Shown: positions 1-12,200, counted from the first letter of the stretch. The stretch is DNA of 64,000 nt from Narthecium ossifragum (GCA_963920575.1 OY986964.1:30160972-30224971), one strand, 5' to 3'. Notes: a model not told the origin generated them from the letters alone. A program made the numbers and translations.

Positions 1-97
1 CATTCGACTGCAACCTACTCAGCACACGAAGTGGCGGGGCCTTATTGCTCCACTGAGCCGACAGGATTGAAAGAGAAATATTCTCTCAATAATGTAA

Positions 98-778
98 CTT
101 TGCTTAGCCTATAAACCGTTAACATTACAGGGATTAAATGCCTCACTTCTTTCCTGTTTAAGAGATGCTCGTTGTATTAACTGGCCTCAATCTCTAATGG
201 GAATTATGGAAACAAGTCTTAGTCATGGACCTGTTTATTTCAATGTTTATCCTAATTTAAGTTTGTCTTTGACGGATCCTAATATCCTGGAAGCTGTTAG
301 TCTTAATATTAAGACACATGGATATGAATTTTTACCTCAATCGGAAACTATAGCTATCGTCTATAGAATTCATTACAAGGTTCTTAGTACCTTAGCCCCT
401 AAGGCAAAACAATATACACTGCCAGGGAAAACAGTTTTAATTGAAACTAATCTGCTATCTTCACATATTGCTACTAATAGACAGATTAGATGGAATGAAG
501 TTAATTTTCCTGAAAATTGGTTATTAACAAACGCCGTTCCACCTAGACCTATTGTTAATCAACAAGTTGATCAGATATCTCAAACGGATGATGGTGAAAT
601 CACCATAACTTTTGATCCTAATAGAACCATCAAATTTACTGACATCACAACTTCATCTAGAAAATCGGTTTCCAGAGTTGGAACCCCTATCCAGGCCATT
701 AGAATTTCTGAAACTCAAATCCCCCATGGGATTTATGAAAAGGGATCAAATGATTTCGAAATGAGTTTTCAGTTGTAG
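98..778 (+). pseudogene. Caulimovirid movement protein, C-terminal part
   Basis: An open frame runs from about 98, after a stop at 95-97, to the TAG at 776-778. Its translation has the signature of 30K-superfamily caulimovirid movement proteins: a stretch ending in DARCINWPQS, then GPVYFN and SLTDPN, followed by a variable tail. In the family this protein forms tubules that carry virions through plasmodesmata. The first ATG (197) lies inside the conserved domain, so it is not the true start. Upstream, positions 1-111 are open in a different frame that ends in KYSLNNVTLLSL before a stop at 112-114. That suggests a small frameshifting indel around 95-112. Upstream identity is tentative; the C-terminal call is firm. 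Confidence 0.7.
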
Positions 779-3700
779 ATGGATTTTAGACCTAACAGTC
801 CCCTTAGGAGATACCTCAATGAGGAATTTCAAAAGTTGTATAATAAGCAATTTCGTGATTGGTTTTTTGTAACCTTTAATGAGGAACAAAGAAATTCTTA
901 TAAAGAGTTATATTATAGTGAATTAGAAGCTAATAATCAGATCCAGTTCTTTGCCCCTTGGTTTTACAATCATTATGCTAATGAAAAAGCTGATGAAATT
1001 AATGCCATCATTGATCAAATTGCCGAAGATCATAACTCAGGAGAAATTGCTGAAGAACATAACTCTCCTGCGAGAATAAATGTTATTGAAGAACATTTAA
1101 AAAGTTGGAAAACAGTTGAAGGAGTACAAAAGAGATCTTTGTATCCTCCTACTGAACCGCTAAAATTAGAAGGTATTTCTACCTCTAATCTTGAAGCTAC
1201 TGCGTTTATTAAACCTGTAGAAACTATAAATGAAACAATTAAAGAGTTGAATAAAATCTTTAAACAAAATAATTATACTAATGTTTATTCCCAAGTTCTT
1301 GGTCAACAACTAACTCGTGTTGAACAAACAATTGATAAACTTGTCACTAAACTTGGTGAACTAATCCCTACTCTTCATTTGGCTAAAGATAAAGCAGTCA
1401 AACTGCATACAAAACCTTCTGTGAAACCTAATGTTGACATTTCGAATTTTAAATTAGGAAAAGAGTTAACTGAAGAAGTAATAGATTCTCTCAGTAAACA
1501 ATTAACTCAAGCTAAATTACAAGTTCTTAATACTGTGACTGACAATCCGATTGAGCATACTGATTCTGAGTTAATATCTCTAGAAACTGAACAACAGTTT
1601 CAAACTGTTAATAAAATTGAACACCGACCTCGTAATTTAGAAAAATTCTATTATAAACGACCTTCTCCTATTGACCTCTTATTTGAAGAAAATGATACTT
1701 TTTTACAACAAGATTATTCGGGCCGTAATATCTATGAATGGAATATTGATGGTATGAGTGATCATCAAATTCTGAATATGGCACATCGTATGATGATGTA
1801 TGCTACTATCTGCCGTAATAATAACAATACTGATCAGCAAGTTGCGGCCTTCCTTACTTGCGGATTTACTGGAAGTTTAAAAGGCTGGTGGGATAATTAT
1901 CTCCAATTAGATCAGCGCACTGAAATTCTTAGTGCCGTTAAACTTGAGAATAGCCAGCAACAGGCTGATGCTGTTTACACTCTTGTTTTAACCATTCTGG
2001 ACCATTTTACTGGTAATATTACTGGCCAGGGGGAACGAATACGCACTTTATTACAAAATCTGCGCTGTCCGACTCTTACTCATTTCCGCTGGTATAAAGA
2101 TGTTTTTCTTACTAGAGTTATGCAACTCACTGATGCAAATAGCAGTCATTGGAAGTCTAAATTTATAGACGGATTACCTAATCTTTTTGCTGAACGTGTT
2201 AGAAATTATATGCGTGAACAAAATGGTGGTGTTATACCCTTTGATGCCTGCACTTATGGTGCTTTAGTAAATGCTTGCATTCATGAAGGTTTGAGTCTTT
2301 GCAATGATATTAAACTCAAACATCAATTAAAAGCTCATAAGCTTACCGAAAGAAAACAGCTAGGAGAATTCTGTGAACAATTTGCATTTGATGAGCCTCG
2401 GAAAATCAAGCCGCCTAAGGAAATAGCTGAGAGGAATAGAAAACCTTTTGTTAAAAGGAAATTTAAGAAAAATACACCACCACCAAAGAATAAGACCCAA
2501 AAGCATCCAAAAATTGACAAAAGCAAAGCAAAATGTTTTAAATGCGGTAAAATTGGACATTATGCTAATCGTTGCTACACTAAGAAAAAGATTAATGAAA
2601 TCGAAGATGAAGGATTAAAGAAATCGCTCTATAAAGTTATGCTTAATAATACTGACTCTGAATCCGATGTAGAAACATCTAGTAATACTTCTGAAGACGA
2701 GTCTTCCGCTGATGAATCTGCAAAGGATTCTAAGTGTACTCAATGTCAGGACCATACCAAGAAAGACTATTGGAAACAAATAACCGAAATGAATAATCTT
2801 TCTATAAATATGATATCTATTACCAAAGAGCTCATCGCTCAATTATTAACTGAAGGAGATATACCTCCTAACTTAAAAACCCAGTTAATTGATCTATGTT
2901 TGAAAAATAATCAACAAAAAAATGAAGCTCCTCGAATAGACAATACCTATAGACTCTCTGAAGTCTTAAAAAGACGACAGGAAAAAACTGTTAAATCCTT
3001 ATCCTTAGCAGAACTTAATAGAGAAGTTAATGACCTTAAAGAAGAAATTAAACTGCTTAAAGAACAAAATGAGTATATCTTCTCCTTCATTGAAGCTAAA
3101 GACCTAGATGAATCTTCATCAAAAAAACCTCTTGACACAAATAAACATAATGAACTCGGACAAAGCTCTAGTCCTCCGAATGAGTTTCTTGTTCAATTAC
3201 TACAGCAAGTTACTACTCAAAAATGGTATGTTGAAATTTCGTTAGTCATTTCTGAACATGAGGTTATTCCTAATCTTATTACCTTAATTGATAGCGGTGC
3301 GGACTTAAACTGTATTCGTGAAGGAATTATCCCTTCCAAATTCTTTGAGAAAACCTCTCAAGCTCTTAGCGGGGCTAATGGCAATAAGCTGGAAGTTAAT
3401 TTCAAACTTCCTAAAGCCTATGTGTGTATTCAGGATACTTGTATCCCGACCTCTTTTGTATTAATAAAAGACCTATCTCAACACTTAATACTAGGAACAC
3501 CATTTTTGCATAAAATTATGCCACTCGAGAGAGTTGATTCTTCAGGAATAAGTGCTAAATATAAAGGGTCTCCTATTACTTTAACATTTATTACTGAACC
3601 CCATACACGAATTCTGAATGAAGTTAAGGATATTCTGCTTAAAGAAAATCAAATCAGTTTTCTAAAAGAAGAAATCTCTTACCTTCAAATTGATCAGCAA

Positions 3701-5155
3701 TTACAGAAATTTGCTACAAAAGATCTTATAGGACGAATAGAGCAACAGTTCCAACAAACAGTTTGTGGAACAGTCCCCAATGCTTTTTGGGACAGAAAGA
3801 AACATATTGTGGAAATACCATATGAGGAATCCTTTGATGAACAGGATATCCCAACTAGGGCGCGACCCTGTCAGATGAATCAAGAATACCTTGAGTTATA
3901 CAAAAAGGAAATTGCTTCTCTCTTAGAGAAGAATTTAATTAAAAAATCTTACTCCCCATGGAGTTGTACAGCATTCTATGTGAATAATAATGCTGAAAAA
4001 GAACGTGGTGTTCCTCGACTGGTCATCAATTATAAGCCCCTTAACAAGGTGCTTAAATGGATACGATATCCTATCCCTAATAAGAGGGATTTGCTCAATA
4101 GAATTTACCGAGCAAAAATATTTTCGAAATTTGATTTAAAGTCAGGATATTGGCAAATTCAAATTCATGAAAAAGATCGCTATAAAACAGCGTTCACTGT
4201 CCCATTTGGCCATTACGAATGGAATGTAATGCCTTTTGGTTTAAAGAATGCTCCTTCAGAATTTCAAAATATTATGAATGATATTTTTATTCCTTATACG
4301 AATTTTATTCTATCCTATATTGATGATGTACTTATCTTTTCTGATAACATTGATCAGCATGTGAAACATTTGGAAACATTTAGACATTTAGCTATTCGAA
4401 ATGGATTAGTAATATCTGCCCCAAAAATGAAACTCTTTCAAACAGAAATACGATTTTTGGGCCATAATATTGGCAAAGGAACAATTGTCCCTATTGATCG
4501 TAGTATAGAATTTGCCTCTAAATTTCCTGATGTTATTACTGATACTAATCAATTACAACGTTTCTTAGGAGCGTTAAATTATGTTTCAGATTACTATAAA
4601 GATTGGGCTCAAGATACTGCCATTCTTTATAATCGTTTGAAAAAGAATCCTGCCCCTTGGACTGATGACCATACCAATGCTGTTCGTCTAATTAAGACTA
4701 AGGTCATCAATCTGCCTTGTACACATCTGCTTAAGCCAGAGTGTCAAAAGATTGTAGAAACATACGCCAGTAATATTGGCTATGGAGGAATTCTTAAACA
4801 AAAATGTTTGCCTTCTAATAAGGAAGAATTAGTTCGTTATACCTCTGGTAAATGGAACTCTACTCAATTCAATTATTCCACTATTAAGAAAGAAATGCTT
4901 TCTATCATTAAATGTCTTTATAAATTTCAGGAGGACATCCTGAATCAGCCGTTCCTTCTTCGTATTGATTGTAGCTCTGCAAAAAGTGTGATTGAAAAAG
5001 ATATTAAGAATCTCACATCTAAACAAATTTTTGCACGTTGGCAAGCTGAATTGGCTGTGTTTGACTTCACTATTGAGTTTATTCCTGGCAAACATAATGT
5101 CTTACCTGATTTCCTTACGCGCGAATTTCTTCAGGGTGCTCATGCGCCGGACTGA
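779..5155 (+). CDS. Caulimovirid capsid-protease-RT-RNase H polyprotein
   Basis: This 1458-residue ORF starts with the ATG directly after the movement-protein TAG, in the same frame. In order it shows a capsid/gag-like region with a tryptophan-rich segment (residues about 310-480), a basic lysine-rich stretch, a CCHC zinc knuckle at about 585-598 (CFKCGKIGHYANRC), and an acidic coiled region. An aspartic protease motif DSGAD follows at about 838, then reverse transcriptase with YIDDV at about 1180, and an RNase H domain near the C-terminus. Such polyproteins are cleaved by their own protease, package the genome and copy pregenomic RNA to DNA. The ORF is uninterrupted, unusual for an old endogenous copy and suggesting a fairly recent insertion. 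The stop overlaps the next ORF by 14 nt. Confidence 0.9.
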   Translation: MDFRPNSPLRRYLNEEFQKLYNKQFRDWFFVTFNEEQRNSYKELYYSELEANNQIQFFAPWFYNHYANEKADEINAIIDQIAEDHNSGEIAEEHNSPARINVIEEHLKSWKTVEGVQKRSLYPPTEPLKLEGISTSNLEATAFIKPVETINETIKELNKIFKQNNYTNVYSQVLGQQLTRVEQTIDKLVTKLGELIPTLHLAKDKAVKLHTKPSVKPNVDISNFKLGKELTEEVIDSLSKQLTQAKLQVLNTVTDNPIEHTDSELISLETEQQFQTVNKIEHRPRNLEKFYYKRPSPIDLLFEENDTFLQQDYSGRNIYEWNIDGMSDHQILNMAHRMMMYATICRNNNNTDQQVAAFLTCGFTGSLKGWWDNYLQLDQRTEILSAVKLENSQQQADAVYTLVLTILDHFTGNITGQGERIRTLLQNLRCPTLTHFRWYKDVFLTRVMQLTDANSSHWKSKFIDGLPNLFAERVRNYMREQNGGVIPFDACTYGALVNACIHEGLSLCNDIKLKHQLKAHKLTERKQLGEFCEQFAFDEPRKIKPPKEIAERNRKPFVKRKFKKNTPPPKNKTQKHPKIDKSKAKCFKCGKIGHYANRCYTKKKINEIEDEGLKKSLYKVMLNNTDSESDVETSSNTSEDESSADESAKDSKCTQCQDHTKKDYWKQITEMNNLSINMISITKELIAQLLTEGDIPPNLKTQLIDLCLKNNQQKNEAPRIDNTYRLSEVLKRRQEKTVKSLSLAELNREVNDLKEEIKLLKEQNEYIFSFIEAKDLDESSSKKPLDTNKHNELGQSSSPPNEFLVQLLQQVTTQKWYVEISLVISEHEVIPNLITLIDSGADLNCIREGIIPSKFFEKTSQALSGANGNKLEVNFKLPKAYVCIQDTCIPTSFVLIKDLSQHLILGTPFLHKIMPLERVDSSGISAKYKGSPITLTFITEPHTRILNEVKDILLKENQISFLKEEISYLQIDQQLQKFATKDLIGRIEQQFQQTVCGTVPNAFWDRKKHIVEIPYEESFDEQDIPTRARPCQMNQEYLELYKKEIASLLEKNLIKKSYSPWSCTAFYVNNNAEKERGVPRLVINYKPLNKVLKWIRYPIPNKRDLLNRIYRAKIFSKFDLKSGYWQIQIHEKDRYKTAFTVPFGHYEWNVMPFGLKNAPSEFQNIMNDIFIPYTNFILSYIDDVLIFSDNIDQHVKHLETFRHLAIRNGLVISAPKMKLFQTEIRFLGHNIGKGTIVPIDRSIEFASKFPDVITDTNQLQRFLGALNYVSDYYKDWAQDTAILYNRLKKNPAPWTDDHTNAVRLIKTKVINLPCTHLLKPECQKIVETYASNIGYGGILKQKCLPSNKEELVRYTSGKWNSTQFNYSTIKKEMLSIIKCLYKFQEDILNQPFLLRIDCSSAKSVIEKDIKNLTSKQIFARWQAELAVFDFTIEFIPGKHNVLPDFLTREFLQGAHAPD

Positions 5156-6413
5156 GCCCCCTCTTTGGGGGCGGTGGAGTCGTGGTGGCAGTAATAACCG
5201 TGGTGGCCGTGGTCGAATTCGCTATGCTGGAATATCTGGTCAAGGCTATGGCATTGCTGGTCGGGGTTATACCCTGGAAACTGGTCAGACTTCTGACCCC
5301 TCTAATACTACTGAATCAGACTTTGGCAATAGCTGGAGAACAATTAGGCGAAGTACTACTTCTAAGGAAATGAATCCTCAGGAGAATAAGCCTAATGAAT
5401 CTTTTGCTGATGTTACAAAAGAAATTGATCTTGGGATGATTACTAAAGCAGCCTATGAAATCATCCTTTACATAGAACCTGAAGATATGTGCTACTCTGA
5501 CAATCCAGAGAAATTGCGCCAAAAATATTTGGACAATTCTTATTACCCTACATCTGTTTATCATCCGAGAAAATGGATGGAATCTCTGTTATCTCAGAGA
5601 GAAGTCTACTTTGAGCATTTCTTCAAAAATTCTGATGAAAGGAGGCCGCCTACTTATACTAAGTGCACTATCAAGAATTTCTTGACCCCAAAAGAATGGG
5701 GGTTTAGTACTCAGAAACCCATTCCGTTCAAAATTAATCAGGAAAGTTATACTTTCAATTACTGGGATTATAAGCATGCATTTTATACCGCCTTACTATG
5801 CGAGAATGAGAATCTCAAGCATACTTGGTTCATTAAAATTTGCCCTGATGTTCTTCGTAAAGAATTCCCAGCATGGATTTATGACTGGTGGCGCAAATAT
5901 GGCGCCAATTTAGAAATATTGCCCTCACCAATTCTTGCTCTATATGAGAAATGGGTAATTACTCATCCTACTCTTGCTCTAATTAAAGAGGAAAATGTGA
6001 TCGAAGGAATGTTCCCTCTTTACTTCTTTGCTGAGGCAGAGATTCCCTGGATATGGAAATGGTTCGCCTCTGTGGATATCGATGATCTCTGCAGTCCTTG
6101 CCTTATTCGACAATATCAAATTAAATGGTGGAAAGGTTTGGATACTAACACCAAAATCTCTGAAATTCAGGAGATAATTAAAAGCAACGAAAAGCTATTG
6201 TCAGAGAAGAGACGAAGTCTGGAAGCCCCCAAAGAAAAATCAATGATTCGGCTTCAAAAACTATTTGAAAGACAATTTCCACAGGCTACTGAGAATGAAA
6301 TCATGAAGAAATGTTATGAACATTTAAAGCATCAGTTCACTAGCCATTTCTCTGGCTCTGATAGAATTTCTATTAGTTCTGACGATCCGATGCAGGATGC
6401 TCAAGACCCCTGG

Positions 6414-6434
<21 letters not shown>
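5142..6434 (+). CDS. Caulimovirid downstream ORF, function unknown
   Basis: The first ATG of this frame (5142) lies 14 nt inside the end of the polyprotein, a normal coupled overlap in this family; the frame is open farther upstream but without ATG support. The product of about 430 residues begins with a Gly/Arg/Ser-rich (RGG-like) segment that could bind nucleic acid. A folded region rich in Trp, Tyr and Phe follows, containing PTYTKC, FLTPKEWGF and FPAWIYDWW. I recognise this type of block from caulimovirid second ORFs but know no established function. The last residues before the stop are encoded by the adjacent TA microsatellite, so the natural C-terminus is probably lost at about 6413. 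Confidence 0.7.

Positions 6435-6460
<26 letters not shown>
6414..6460. repeat. (TA)n(GA)n microsatellite at viral junction
   Basis: About 20 nt of TA repeats (6414-6433) pass directly into about 26 nt of GA repeats. They mark the right edge of the viral segment. Confidence 0.9.
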
Positions 6461-6465
<5 letters not shown>

Positions 6466-8706
6466 TGATGATATTAAATTGTAGAAACCGGTACCTCTGA
6501 TCGATGAAATCATGCATCGTAGAAGTGTCGTTATAGCTTGAGCAAGAATATAACTCTTAAAAACAAGTGTGTTTTTAAAGCCTCTTTTGGGAAACCAACT
6601 CATGCCTAACCCTGATCACAAGTCACAAGGTTGGCACTACAAGTAACCTTATGCATGCATTTGGAAATTATTAAGCATTTATATACCTAGAGAAGTAATA
6701 ATGATGACAAAGTGAAAGATTTTATAGGTTTGAAACTATGCATCAAACTATTTAAAAGTCAGTTATTTCCTTCCACATTTGATATCTTACAACTCATGAC
6801 ATTTGCTAGACTGGTTAAGAAATATCCTATAATTCATGTGGCATGGAGCTAATCTTAACTTATAGAAAAAAAATTCCTTTGCTATTAATATTCTTAATCA
6901 TGATTAAAATAATGTTAAAAATCTTCAGTCATAATCAAGGCTATATTTTAATCTGACAGAAGGGCATTTTTGAAACGGCCCTTATGTTTTTAGGGATATT
7001 GTATGATATTCTTAGGATTTATATGTAAGGCTGAAATGTGATATTTGTAATAATTAATTTGATGATGAATTAATATGACATCAACCCCAACTTCTACTGT
7101 GCTCATTTCTAATTAAGTATGAGTAAGAGGAAAGCAACTTGATTCTCATGATTGGTCAAACTAAATCAATTTCTAATCTCTGGTTTCTGGTACACAAATT
7201 GACTATATAAAGTAAGCTATTTATAAAGTACAAATAACTAATCAATATTTGTTTATGCAATACAATGCACAGATTTTTTTCAGTCAAAATCAAACAATCT
7301 TTTGGATGATCTTCCTGAGTTCAGCACTAGTGTGTCACAATGTATCAACAATGTGTAAACAAGAGATTCTTCAACAATTGTTGTCATCAAAGTTTGGGTT
7401 GTTCATCTAAGAAGAACTCATCTTATTTTCTTTTGTTGACAAAAACAGAGTACTAAGTGTGAATTGACCAAATAAATGTGAGTTGTCATAGTTGATATAC
7501 TTTAATGTGAATTGACCAAGCAAATTAATAGCTCTTAATAATCATGAAGCTTCATATGGAGAATATTTAAAACATAGATGAAATGGAAAAATGGTGTTTC
7601 AGAATAACTCATCTTATTATCTTTTGTGGACAAAAACAGAGTGCTAAGCGTGAATTGACCAAATAAATGTGAGTTGTCATAATTAAGATACTTTAATTTG
7701 AATTGACAAAATTAATTAATAGTTGCTAATGATCATGAAGCTTCATATGGAAAAAATATTAAAGCATAGATGAAAGGAAAAATGGGGTTTGAGGCTTTCT
7801 AAGAGTCAGTGGAACAGTTATGTAAGCAGAGAAATTATATATAAATTTTGTTGGTGGATATAAGTTGGTTGAGAAAAGAAGAAAGCAATACTATGACTAC
7901 AGTGGGAGGACTTCTATCTTATATAGTTATATATGGAATAGTTAAGCAAGTTGGTTGAGAATAGTTGGTTAGTGAGGATTGATTAATTTGACCCATGCAT
8001 GCAATGGTTCTTTTCTTAGCTGCAAAAATGCAGTCACCTGAATACTTCTTCATTCAAAGTTTTCACGGAGTTGGTAGACATGTATTTTTGCACAACACTA
8101 GTCAAAATTCAATACAAAGTTTAAAGGTTTTTTTTTTTTTTTTGTATAGCAGTCTTATTCTTATATCCAACATTGGTCATGTGGAAAAGACTAGCTCATA
8201 TTCTGATAGTCCTTTCAGTTCTTTGATCAATCCACGAGTTTAAAGCATAAAATTTTCTAGTCTGTACTATATTAGAAAATTCAAGGTCAAGCAAGTCAAC
8301 ATTGATTGCTAGACCTATAAACTCTTCTTTAGTTGAAAGGTTACTTGTCCTACTTTCTTTACCTGGAATTAAGAAGGTTATGCCTGCATAAGGACTTCAT
8401 CAGCCTTACCAATAACAAATAAAGAAGCTACTGTGGTTCTTGAATATCTTCTCAAAGCATGCAATACTGGAGATAAAATGTTTTGGGTCACATAATTTTG
8501 TGCAATATGAAGTCTGATGCACATCATTTTATCTTTCAATGTATACACTTGGCTGAAAGATGATACAGAACACAAAAGACCAGGGCTATAATGTGACTTT
8601 TAGTTGCACCCTATATGATACATGAGCAAGGAAAGAAAGGGGTTTCATGTTGGGACACCAAAGCTTCTTTTTTCTATTTGGACTGAACATCGTCCTTCTT
8701 GTCCTA
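6461..8706. other. Intergenic region, no gene seen
   Basis: This is AT-rich DNA between the viral fossil and the 3' end of the ABCB gene. It contains one imperfect tandem duplication (7410-7786, listed separately) and a T-run around 8127-8143. The short open frames present have no coding signature. The 3' UTR of the ABCB gene probably lies in the last few hundred bases before 8707, but I see no clear AATAAA on the minus strand. Confidence 0.6.
7410..7786. repeat. 191-bp imperfect tandem duplication
   Basis: Two adjacent copies begin at 7410 and 7601. Both contain CTCATCTTATT, AAAAACAGAG, GAATTGACCAAATAAATG and ATCATGAAGCTTCATATGG in the same order, with scattered substitutions and small indels. 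No coding potential. Confidence 0.85.
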
Positions 8707-9245
8707 CTACTTTTGTTGCTGCAAGCTGATCAACTTATGATAGGCACCATCCTTGTTCTCCACTAATGTAGAATGACTACCTTGTTCTAGGACCTTTCCA
8801 TCTTGCAAAACTGTAATGATATCTGCGTTCTGGATGGTCGACAGTCTATGCGCCACCATGATCGTGGTGCGGCCCTTCATCACCTTGTCAAGTGCCTGCT
8901 GTACCAGACTCTCGGACTCTAGATCAAGTGCGCTCGTGGCTTCATCTAGTAGTAAGATGGCAGGATTCTTGATAATGGCACGCGCGATTGCAACTCGCTG
9001 CTTTTGTCCGCCTGAAAGCTGAATTCCTCGGTCCCCCACCAGAGTTGAGTAGCCTTCTGGGAGGGCACTGATGAAGGAATGAGCATTAGCAATTTTAGCG
9101 GCCTCAATGACCTCTGCCTCAGTGGCGTCATGCTTGCCATATAGGATGTTCTCATAAATTGTTGTGGCAAATAGAGCTGGCTCTTGTTGAACTAGACCAA
9201 TGTGTTTCCTTAGAGATTTTAGCCGAAATCTCTTGATATCTTTGC
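8707..9245 (-). CDS. ABCB: ABCB exon 12 (NBD2 second half, stop)
   Basis: Q-loop [14 protein letters not shown], signature LSGGQKQR, Walker B with [13 protein letters not shown]-loop VAHRLS, and the usual C-terminal LISLQQQK before TAG at 8707-8709. The 1356-bp intron upstream shows no other coding segment. Confidence 0.94.
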
Positions 9246-12200
9246 CTGTACAGATGATCACATGCGAGGAAAGTTTAAAACAAGGGTAAACTAAACTACA
9301 GTATTGGAGAAATGAAGAGAAGAAGCTTCCCCAAAGAAGGGCGAGAAAATGAAGATAAAAAAGAAAATCTTTTTCAAGCGCCAATGGCTTGTTGAAACTA
9401 AATTTTCATGTTGCAACGTGAAACATAGGACTTGTCAGCAGTGTTGCATCATCGCTAAGTTACGAGCTAAAACATCGAAAGTAATAGCTTCACTTTAACA
9501 GGAAAGGAAGCAAGAATGTAGACGAGATGATTACAAAGAACCACAGAAGAGCTCTTTGCTTTTGGTCCCATAATTCTTCTATTATTTGATAATATGAATA
9601 AACCAATCCTTAATTCATTAAGGTTCCTCTAGCCAGAAAACAAATTCGTACAAGAATATGGTGCTTTTATACAGAAGATCTTTGCATACCAATTGCATTT
9701 TAACTGAAGGCGATAAAAGTGTCAAATAAGGGCAGAATGTTCCAAGATCTAAATCAACTGTCTTTCATACTCCTTTACATCATATTGACTCTGAGGTCTG
9801 CTTCTGTATTCTCTATTCTATTTGTTTAAGTATAAGAAAAGCATGATCTGGTGCGGATACGAATGAAACAAATAAGGAAGCAGAAAGCATTCTTTCATAA
9901 AGGACTGTTGGCACAAATAATTACTTCTCAGTGAATGGACTTCGATTCTGATGATTAACATAGTAACTCAATGATCAACAAAAGATAATCCTACGGACCC
10001 TTGATTCCTATGGATAGTTCAGAAAAGAAAAGCGCATTTAATGCAGGTTGTCCATATGTGATTTCAAATCTCTACCTAAAAGGAAGATAAACTAGATCAT
10101 TCTAATTGTAACAAATAAAAGCAACTAAGCAATTCAAATTGATTAGGAATCAATTCATAGACCAGCTACATTTTCACTTGACCAGCAGCCAAGCCACCCA
10201 AAATCTAACACAGAAAGCAAAATATTTGGCCAGATTTGGTGACCAATTACCTAAAGACAGGGTGGCCAGTTTTGGGATGGCCATTTCCACTTGAATTTGA
10301 CTTCAGATCATAGGTTAACTGAAAAACCTAGCTGATTCCAAGCTTGCTAGGTTTGTCTATCTAGAAATTCTATCAGTGTACAAGTAAGAATTTTTCATCC
10401 TAAAATGAAACTAATGTTTACGGAGATCTACAATACGTAATGGCTTGACAGCTACTGACATTCTTGGCCTTAGAGTTTCCTTTGCTAAGATTTCAAATCA
10501 ATGTTTCATAGTTCACATTTGCCTTCATGTTAGCCTTTTCAAGATTGTAGAACAGAATTGATCATGTGCATTATTTAGGAAATGACTTGCAAAGCACATA
10601 CCATCAATCATCACTTTCCCAGCAGTCGGATCATAAAATCTTAGTATTAGAGAAATCACTGTGCTCTTGCCAGATCCACTCATCCCAACCACTGCCATGC
10701 TGTTACCGGCCTTCACCTTCAAATCCAATGCTTTAAAGATAGTAACGTCTGGCCTCAAAGGGTAGTGGAACTCAACAGTCTTTAGCTCAATCACTCCAAC
10801 AACCCTCTGGACATCCTCACCGGCATCACTAACAATCTCAGTCTTCCTATCCAGCAACTCAAATACAGAAGCAAGCATGTGATTCCCTTTAATGATCTCT
10901 GGAGCAAGCGATAAAGTTTCTGCCATAGCATATGCAGTTACTATTAACACCATAAAGCATTTGACAACAGCCATGAAGGTCGCAAGACCTTTCCCCATCA
11001 AAACTGAGCCATACCTGAATATTAGATGCAAGTTTCCATTTTCAGAGGTAATCATTATAGAAAGTATCAGAAGAAGAAAAAAATACTATCAATATTACAA
11101 CAAATAAAATGAACGCTATTTTCCTTCTTTAGTGAAAAGAACTGCATCTTTACTTCTCTGATAAAGTACCTTATCTGCTAACTAGCGTAGCTGCTAAATC
11201 ATGAACAAAACGCCATCAAAACTTAAATGCTCCAGTAGGGAAAATAGACCTTAGTGATTAGCACAAACCCAAATGTAGACTTGTTTCCGAGCTTAGATAA
11301 GTTGGACCTGGCCATGAAATCCCCTGGACCAGCCAGACTAACACATTGTATTTTTCTAATTTTGTGCGAGATCTGGTGTTGTTCATCTGTGATTAAATAG
11401 CTGTCTTGTTACAAAGGAAGATTGATCCTAACTTCTTAACGATATATCAGTACCAGCAAAAAGGATTCATTTGTTGGAAGTTAGTTATGTTTTATTTTAA
11501 TCGTAAGTTTTCTGAAGTAACCTGCAATATATGATTTCGACCAAGTCAATCTCTAGTAGGCCTAATCTAGACAGAATTCTTTCATACAAAAAACCCAAGC
11601 CATAGCGTTACGAAAGAGATTGCATATCTTTTGATACGCCATTTAATTCTTATAGGCTAATCAATCCTTCAGAAATATTGAATTCAAGTAAACCTCTTCT
11701 CTGTTCAGAAGTTAAATTAACCTGAATCTTCTATACTCAAAAAGAATATCAGATTTAAATGATCAACATACCACAATGCCAACGCATATGATGTATAAAG
11801 GAAGAACTGAGAAACACCATAGAAGATCCCTGCAATCTGGCCACGACGGAAAGAGAGCTTGGCAGGTTCCTTCAGCTCTTTGCAGTAAAGATCGACAATC
11901 TTATCTTCTGAGCAGAAGGCAGCAACTGTCCGGATGTTGCTTACAGCCTCAACAGCCAACATATTTGCTTTCAAGTAGGCCTTGCTCAAGTTGCCGCCAA
12001 AACCTTGCAAGAATAGTTGCTGTTGGATTCAAATAAATAACCCACTTAGACTGATGATCAATTGGTTACCTAATAAATCAATAAAGAAAAACACAAGATG
12101 CAATATGATACCTCACCAACATTAGAACTAACTATTAAAGGAAATGTGGCCAGGATCATGAGAGTTATCCTCCAGTTTAAAACGAAGGAAATCACAAATG

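Larger units (their letters stand above)
1..6413 (+). mobile_element. Endogenous pararetrovirus (Caulimoviridae), partial
   Basis: Three consecutive plus-strand blocks give a caulimovirid genome order: movement protein, then a polyprotein with capsid zinc knuckle, aspartic protease, reverse transcriptase and RNase H, then a downstream ORF of unknown function. There is no integrase, which fits a pararetrovirus rather than an LTR retrotransposon. The segment is AT-rich and intron-free. The left end lies outside the window, and the right end stops at a TA/GA microsatellite. The single-frame arrangement of movement protein and polyprotein plus a second overlapping ORF most resembles the endogenous florendovirus type, but genus needs a phylogeny. 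This is a fossil copy in a plant genome, not evidence of an active virus. Confidence 0.85.

Noticed and set aside
4829..5095. Minus-strand ORFs opposite the viral polyprotein
   Set aside because: Antisense shadows of a strong coding frame in an AT-rich genome.
1..6413. Ty3/gypsy retrotransposon as alternative for the viral segment
   Set aside because: No integrase, a movement-protein domain upstream and a third ORF downstream point to a caulimovirid.
7995..8243. 82-codon ORF downstream of ABCB
   Set aside because: Low-complexity, includes a poly-T derived Phe run, no domain or splice support.
8946..9170. Overlapping minus-strand ORF within ABCB exon 12
   Set aside because: Out-of-frame shadow of the NBD2 coding frame.
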